Assembly (NCBI GenBank): GCA_016763715.1
Contig: JAESTG010000052.1
Coordinates: 1 to 11,511 of the forward strand
Direction: 5' to 3'
Length of the DNA: 11,511 nt
Origin: Flavobacteriaceae bacterium
GTDB taxonomy: Bacteria; Bacteroidota; Bacteroidia; Flavobacteriales; Flavobacteriaceae
The notes under the pieces: model-generated
The model's database searches: none
Seen by the model: only the letters and a program-made list of their open reading frames with translations
Told to the model about the DNA's origin: nothing
Translations under genes and position numbers: made by a program
Part shown: positions 7,821 to 11,511 of the stretch, piece by piece
Layout of the letters: every line of letters starts with the position of its first letter
Position numbering within the stretch: the stretch's first letter is position 1

Positions 7821-9158
7821 TTATTTACTCTTTTCAAGTAGTTCTTTGATTTTTATCCACTCTTGCTTGTCGTGTAAAGAACTAAATCCAATTTGATTTA
7901 ATATTTCAAACCGCTTCTCCCATTTTCGCCATATAAGAACTTTTATAATTTTTAAACTAATCTGATGTGAACGTTTATTATCCGTTTGAGCTAATTTGAT
8001 TGCTGCTTTATATAGCTGACTATTGCTAATATCTCCATGAAATTTTATCCCTTTGTTGATATATACATTTGCAGAATCTGCATTTTTTTTAGTGATAAAA
8101 TATTCAAAATTTGTGTAGTTTTTTTGTGCCTTATCATAAATGGTTTTCATTTCAGTTTTTGCTACTTCAATACTAGGTCTTTGATATTTAATACCATGAT
8201 AATAAGCATAGATTTCAACAGGTTCTAGTAAGCCTAATGCTATCCTTCTGTTATCCACATTAGCAGGGTCTTCAATAGGATATGGCATGCCTTCTCCCAT
8301 GCTTGCTCCAAAGGTTTGTTTTTGCCAAGTTTCTCGGGCAATTCTGTCTTTTAATTCAGCATAATGGTTTGGGTCTGTATCTTTGTTTTCTATTGATTTA
8401 GCAATCAATATGAGGCACTTCTCTTTAAAAAAAATGTTTGGATGGTGCTGCGGAATAGCCCAAGATATTTTTGCTCCATCCTCACCAACGAGTTTATATC
8501 CAGGCCAACCATGTATATTGATAATGCTATCCAATTTGTCTTTATTTATGTTCCATCTATCTTTAACAGGCTTAAATAACATCCTGTATTCTTGAACACT
8601 AGCATTAGTATCTAATGATTTAATATTCTCTTCATATTTGGATAATGCAAATTGATCTTCCTTCCACATATTTTCTAGTTCTTCTAAAAGTTGAGGGTTG
8701 TTAATAGAATTTAAGTAGGCTTTTCTTTTGTTATTAGTACTGTTAATTAAATCTTTCCATCTCGAATCATTACGCAATAAAGAAAATTCAGAAACGGAGT
8801 TTAGTAATTCTACATCTTTAAGACCGGCTTCAATTGCTTTTTGAATTGAAAGAAATGCCTTGTCATTTTCACCTTTGGGAGCATAGATAGTTGCGCATAC
8901 AAAATAATTTTCCCAATTTTTTTTAGGCATAAGGTCTGTAGCTTCCAATAGTAGGTCTGCTGCTGCAATGTTACGATTATTGGTTAAAGCTCTGTAAGCC
9001 ATAATCAAGGCATTTATCCATTCTGTATTTTGGCTTGAGATGGAACTTTCTTCTTTTTTGGTTGATACTTCTTTTTTAGAATTATTGCAACTAAAATGGA
9101 ATATTGATATACAGATGCTAGACAGTATAATTGCACTTTTAATTTTATTCTTTCTCAT
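7821..9158 (-). CDS. Lipoprotein with TPR-like region and DUF6624 domain
   Basis: A 445-aa lipoprotein: MRKNKIK, hydrophobic core, and lipobox HFSC with C24, followed by a Ser/Lys/Glu-rich tether. Residues 45-140 are helical and TPR-like (AADLLLEATDLMPKKNWENY, then a second repeat around AFLSIQKAIEAG). Residues about 163-325 match the DUF6624 pattern: IHGWPGYKLVG, AIPQHHP (H238, H239), DRIARETWQKQTFG and PYPIEDPANVDNRRIALGL. The conserved His, Arg and Asp residues suggest an enzymatic or ligand-binding role, but the family has no assigned function that I know. The remaining 120 residues are helical and unassigned. On the - strand it follows the AraC regulator gene by 77 bp with only a weak AT-rich hairpin between. 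The two may be co-transcribed, and the regulator may control it. Structured element 1 begins 9 nt past its stop. Confidence 0.85.
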   Translation of the reverse strand: MRKNKIKSAIILSSICISIFHFSCNNSKKEVSTKKEESSISSQNTEWINALIMAYRALTNNRNIAAADLLLEATDLMPKKNWENYFVCATIYAPKGENDKAFLSIQKAIEAGLKDVELLNSVSEFSLLRNDSRWKDLINSTNNKRKAYLNSINNPQLLEELENMWKEDQFALSKYEENIKSLDTNASVQEYRMLFKPVKDRWNINKDKLDSIINIHGWPGYKLVGEDGAKISWAIPQHHPNIFFKEKCLILIAKSIENKDTDPNHYAELKDRIARETWQKQTFGASMGEGMPYPIEDPANVDNRRIALGLLEPVEIYAYYHGIKYQRPSIEVAKTEMKTIYDKAQKNYTNFEYFITKKNADSANVYINKGIKFHGDISNSQLYKAAIKLAQTDNKRSHQISLKIIKVLIWRKWEKRFEILNQIGFSSLHDKQEWIKIKELLEKSK

Positions 9159-9235
9159 AACTATGTAATTTAAGATTGATTTTACAAAAAGAAGCTTTAG
9201 CTATTTAAAAAAATAGAATGAAATTTGCCTTTATT

Positions 9236-10054
9236 TTAAATTTTAGCGTATTCTTTTGGTAAATAACCAGTCATAGATTTGAATACTCTTGTAAAGTGAC
9301 TTTGGTCCGAAAAACCACATTCATACGCTACTTCTGTAAGCGAATGCGATGAGGAGTTCATAATATCAATAGAATGATTAATTTTTAGTTTTCGAGTATA
9401 TTCTCCAAGTGTACACTGAAAATATCTCATAAAATTCTTTGAAATTGTAGTAGGATGAACATCCACTTTATCAGACAATTCTTTTAAAGAAATATTCTCA
9501 CTCCATCTATCATTTAATAGATTGCGTACTGATTTCATCCAAAAAGGAAACTGTGTATCATCTTTAGATTTTAGAGCATTTTCAATAAATGCAAGAAATA
9601 ACATTTCTATAGCATGACGAGATTGCTTATCTTTAATCTGTGCCTCACCCATTAATTTTATGAATGTAAAATTAGAATCATGATTTTTATTTATAGCGAA
9701 TTCAATTTGCGTTTCGGTATACTCACATCGTTTTAAAAAATTAGGAGATAATTCTATACTTATATGTTTGGATGGGAAATAATTATAGGAGTTTTTATGC
9801 AATTCATGAGCGTGATAATAGTTTATAGAACCAGTAGTTCTTTCAATTACGTTCTCTTTTCGATATTCAATATTACTACCATAGAGCACAAAACTTATCA
9901 TTGGGTTAATATGAGAGTGCCAAACTCCTGTTTCGATAGGCTTATTATATTCGGTTATACCAATTAAAAAATCATTGAAGTCATGTGTTTGATAGCTCGG
10001 AGCCAAATAACATCCTCTATTTAACACTATGCTATTATTCTTTAATGTTCGCAC
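9236..10054 (-). CDS. AraC-family transcriptional regulator
   Basis: A 272-aa regulator. Residues 1-120 form a divergent cupin-like sensing domain (GVWHSHINPMISFVLYGSNI, with H46 and H48). Residues 170-270 are a full AraC DNA-binding domain with two helix-turn-helix units: SLKELSDKVDVHPTTISKNF at 189-208, and SLTEVAYECGFSDQSHFTRV at 238-257 followed by MTGYLPKEY. The start codon is GTG (plus-strand CAC at 10052-10054). No in-frame ATG lies upstream before the GrpB stop codon, and the N-terminus it gives looks natural. The frame is open back to the TGA of the GrpB gene, 23 codons upstream. The start is 17 nt from the GTACAAC box of element 2, as expected for a cassette-borne gene. Its effector and targets are unknown; the lipoprotein gene downstream is the obvious candidate. 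Confidence 0.92.
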   Translation of the reverse strand: MRTLKNNSIVLNRGCYLAPSYQTHDFNDFLIGITEYNKPIETGVWHSHINPMISFVLYGSNIEYRKENVIERTTGSINYYHAHELHKNSYNYFPSKHISIELSPNFLKRCEYTETQIEFAINKNHDSNFTFIKLMGEAQIKDKQSRHAIEMLFLAFIENALKSKDDTQFPFWMKSVRNLLNDRWSENISLKELSDKVDVHPTTISKNFMRYFQCTLGEYTRKLKINHSIDIMNSSSHSLTEVAYECGFSDQSHFTRVFKSMTGYLPKEYAKI

Positions 10055-10071
10055 TTTTGTTTTTAAATTAT

Positions 10072-10123
10072 GTACAACGTTTTGGTTAAACTGCGTTTTA
10101 ATGCAGTTTAGGTTTTGTTGTGC
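10072..10123. repeat. Minimal attC-like element 2 (cassette boundary)
   Basis: This 52-nt element has the cleanest architecture. The outer box GTACAAC (10072-10078) pairs with GTTGTGC (10117-10123), 7 bp with one T-G wobble. An asymmetric internal loop follows (8 nt against 6 nt). The inner perfect 8-bp stem is TAAACTGC (10087-10094) with GCAGTTTA (10103-10110), closing an 8-nt loop. On the coding strand it starts as GCACAAC directly after the GrpB TGA stop codon and ends as GTTGTAC 17 nt before the AraC start. The outer boxes match the attC consensus RYYYAAC/GTTRRRY at 6 of 7 positions. No T tract follows the stem on the coding strand, which argues against a simple terminator. Confidence 0.6.
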
Positions 10124-10702
10124 TCAGGCTTTTTCGTTTATAATGTTCAAAGTTTCATTCACAAAATCAGTCTTTCCAAGCATATATGAACCTCTGTCGT
10201 TTTTGAATTTCGCTGCCAATTCGATTTTTAGATTCTCATACTGCTTTGCTCGTTCGGGATTAGAAGTCAAAAAGTTCCGAAAGCCAATTTGTTTCCACAT
10301 TACATTGTCTTTTGGGCACATATGAATATGGAAAATCTGTTCTTTTTTCCCTTCAAAATTATATCCTTTACCAAATGATGAAAATGCTTCAATATTTTCT
10401 CTTGCTGGAACTTCAAAATGGGAATAGCCCAATTCCGTAAATTTTGAGATTAGATTCTTATCAAACAATAGCTTCTTTGGAATTTCAATCATCAAATCGA
10501 CATATGGCTTCGATTTAATTCTCGGAATTGATGTGCTGCCAAAGTGTTCAATTCGCAAAATTGTTTCGCTCCCGACTTTTTCAATTATTCGGTCTTTTTC
10601 CTTTTCATAAATCTTTTTCCATTCAGGATTATGGTCAACCAATTCAACAGGGAAAAGTGTGTTCCAGTCATCTTTGGTTAAATCATAAAGGGTTTTCTTC
10701 AT
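10124..10702 (-). CDS. GrpB family protein (UPF0157, nucleotidyltransferase-like)
   Basis: A 192-aa protein that covers the GrpB/UPF0157 family over nearly its whole length. Visible hallmarks are VDHNPEWKKIYEKEK (22-36), RIEHFGSTSIPRIKSKPYVD (50-69), IFHIHMCP (123-130), FRNFLTSNPERAKQYENLK (141-159) and a closing KNDRGSYMLGKTDFV (167-181). The GST and D69-containing strands resemble the nucleotidyltransferase fold to which the family has been linked. The physiological reaction is not established. The gene fills its cassette tightly: element 2 starts immediately after its TGA, and element 3 ends 22 nt before its ATG. It has no functional link to its neighbours, as expected for a mobile cassette passenger. 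No distinct promoter is visible in the 22-nt leader. Confidence 0.92.
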   Translation of the reverse strand: MKKTLYDLTKDDWNTLFPVELVDHNPEWKKIYEKEKDRIIEKVGSETILRIEHFGSTSIPRIKSKPYVDLMIEIPKKLLFDKNLISKFTELGYSHFEVPARENIEAFSSFGKGYNFEGKKEQIFHIHMCPKDNVMWKQIGFRNFLTSNPERAKQYENLKIELAAKFKNDRGSYMLGKTDFVNETLNIINEKA

Positions 10703-10724
10703 TTTTATTAGTTTTTCTGTTTGA

Positions 10725-10853
10725 GTACAACGGTTGGTATAAGATTAGTTGCGTAAGACTAAGATAGCAAAATGGGACTAACCTGAGGAAAATTCGGAGA
10801 ATGTTCCGATTAAGACATAAACACTTCTAGCAATTAATTTTATACATTGTTAC
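10725..10853. repeat. Structured attC-like element 3 (cassette boundary)
   Basis: A 129-nt element. The long inner arms at 10737-10752 (GTATAAGATTAGTTGC) and 10830-10845 (GCAATTAATTTTATAC) pair at all 16 positions, two of them G-T wobbles on the plus strand. Outside them GTACAAC (10725-10731) faces ATTGTTAC (10846-10853), which pairs on six positions with one bulged base. A small central hairpin TCGGA/TCCGA (10794-10798 with 10805-10809) is followed by TTAAG, giving the same TTCCGATTAAG string as element 1. On the coding strand it begins as GTAACAAT 14 nt after the stop of the small secreted protein gene and ends as GTTGTAC 22 nt before the GrpB start. Confidence 0.6.
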
Positions 10854-10867
10854 AAATAGCACATTTT

Positions 10868-11407
10868 TCAATCACACTTTTTATTATAATAATCGATAAT
10901 CTCAATAACATCTCTTTTCTTGAATTCTTTCTTTTTAATTTTATCGATTAAGGTTGGGCAATCTTCAATTAGGTGCAATTTTCCGTTTTTAAATTTGGCA
11001 CCCGTTCTTATCGTAATATTATTTTTTTCTAGAAAAAAAACATATCCTTCAGATACAGGTAATCCCAATCCCATTGCACTACCTGCGTTTGAACCAAAAA
11101 TGCTATATAGATTAATTTTCCCAAGCTTTTCTATTTTCATTATACGAGGAAAGTTGGCTCCTACTTTTTTGGATCTGTATTTTTTAATAATTCCATTTTC
11201 ATTTATATCATAACCACTTAATTGACTGTCTTCGTATTCCCTGATATCCGAACCTTCATCTTCTTTATATTTAACACCTCCAAATGTCTTAAATTTTATT
11301 AGACCTTTTATTTCAGTTGAGTCTTTTAAATAAATCGTTCCTTCTTTAAATTGTGCATTCATATATAGAAATGAGAGAATAGCTAAAAGAGTAAGTGTTT
11401 TTTTCAT
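10868..11407 (-). CDS. Small secreted protein of unknown function
   Basis: A 179-aa protein with a Sec signal peptide (MKKTLTLLAILSFLYMNAQ, cut after NAQ, residue 19). The mature part begins with the pattern EGTIYLKDSTEIKGLIKFKT. This repeated strand layout is common in exported Bacteroidota proteins that start with a short beta-meander. A glycine-rich turn (FGSNAGSAMGLGLPVSEGY, 104-122) suggests a loop or membrane-proximal hairpin. The C-terminus is Lys-rich and helical with two cysteines, C150 and C178 (LIEDCPTLIDKIKKKEFKKR, ending NKKCD), which may form a disulfide. I do not recognise a named family and assign no function. The start gives a proper signal peptide at its very N-terminus. The leader of about 65 nt ends at a GTTGTAAC box, and element 3 follows the gene. 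Confidence 0.8.
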   Translation of the reverse strand: MKKTLTLLAILSFLYMNAQFKEGTIYLKDSTEIKGLIKFKTFGGVKYKEDEGSDIREYEDSQLSGYDINENGIIKKYRSKKVGANFPRIMKIEKLGKINLYSIFGSNAGSAMGLGLPVSEGYVFFLEKNNITIRTGAKFKNGKLHLIEDCPTLIDKIKKKEFKKRDVIEIIDYYNKKCD

Positions 11408-11472
11408 AAATTTTAGTCATTAATGTTTTTGATAATTAAATTACTTTCATCGAGTCAACTACCATTTTGTAG

Positions 11473-11511
11473 GTTACAACACCTAGTTCTGAATGGAAAA
11501 ACACATTCCCC
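11473..11511. repeat. Possible fourth cassette boundary, cut by window edge
   Basis: GTTACAAC at 11473-11480 (GTTGTAAC on the coding strand) resembles the GTACAAC outer box of elements 2 and 3 with one extra base. It lies upstream of the last - gene, where an element is expected. The partner arm would be beyond the window, so the structure cannot be tested here. A small local stem GAATG/CATTC (11491-11495 with 11504-11508) is visible inside. Confidence 0.3.

Noticed and set aside
9201..9216. Hairpin CTATTT/AAATAG between the AraC and lipoprotein genes
   Set aside because: Almost all A-T pairs and likely chance in AT-rich DNA; also lacks the boxes seen in the boundary elements.
10072..10123. 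Canonical integron attC site
   Set aside because: The outer boxes miss the strict consensus at one position each and no integrase gene is seen, so only attC-like is claimed.
10725..10752. The TTG of the GTTGTAC box as a -33 promoter element for the GrpB gene
   Set aside because: On the minus strand the spacing to a TAATAAAA box is plausible, but that box lacks TTTG and transcription would start inside the gene.
1..11511. tRNA, rRNA, CRISPR, transposase or toxin-antitoxin pair
   Set aside because: Looked for on both strands; no cloverleaf, regular spaced repeat, transposase motif or paired small ORFs with recognisable features were found.

Overview
The window looks like a chromosomal segment of a Bacteroidota bacterium, most likely a member of the Flavobacteriia. 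The evidence is low GC, a sensor kinase with a periplasmic two-bladed-propeller type sensor (reg_prop/Y_Y_Y) paired with a LytTR regulator, TAnnTTTG-type -7 promoter elements instead of E. coli-type promoters, no Shine-Dalgarno sequences, and several Sec or lipoprotein signals. The genus cannot be decided from the sequence alone.

Left part (1-7614, all genes on +, visibly higher GC). The 3' part of a VIT + vWA domain protein enters from the left edge and ends at a good hairpin terminator. Next comes a probable two-gene unit: a small secreted protein of unknown function, then a lipoprotein whose H104/C154 layout resembles clan CD (caspase/gingipain-fold) cysteine peptidases. A second unit, with its own -7 element, encodes a 1007-aa membrane histidine kinase and, 9 bp later, its LytTR response regulator. 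Together these two form a complete sensing and DNA-binding pathway.

Right part (7615-11511, all genes on -, lower GC). Read in the coding direction (right to left) this holds a small secreted protein, a GrpB/UPF0157 protein, an AraC-type regulator and a DUF6624 lipoprotein. These genes share no obvious pathway. What links them is their boundaries. Three intergenic elements (7617-7811, 10072-10123, 10725-10853), plus one cut by the right edge, can each fold into a two-block stem. On the coding strand each complete element has an outer box of the form GYACAAC (or GTAACAAT) at the 5' side and GTTGTAC (or GTTCGTG) at the 3' side. The 5' box starts 0-14 nt after a stop codon, and the 3' box ends 17-22 nt before the next start codon where there is one. 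This is the layout of integron gene cassettes with attC sites, but the boxes are non-canonical and no integrase is in the window. It is the most interesting feature here and suggests an integron-like or CALIN-like cassette array inserted just behind the LytTR gene.

No rRNA, tRNA, CRISPR array, transposase or complete insertion sequence was seen. No gene-free stretch exceeds 300 bases. The longest, 7615-7820, is almost entirely the first structured element.
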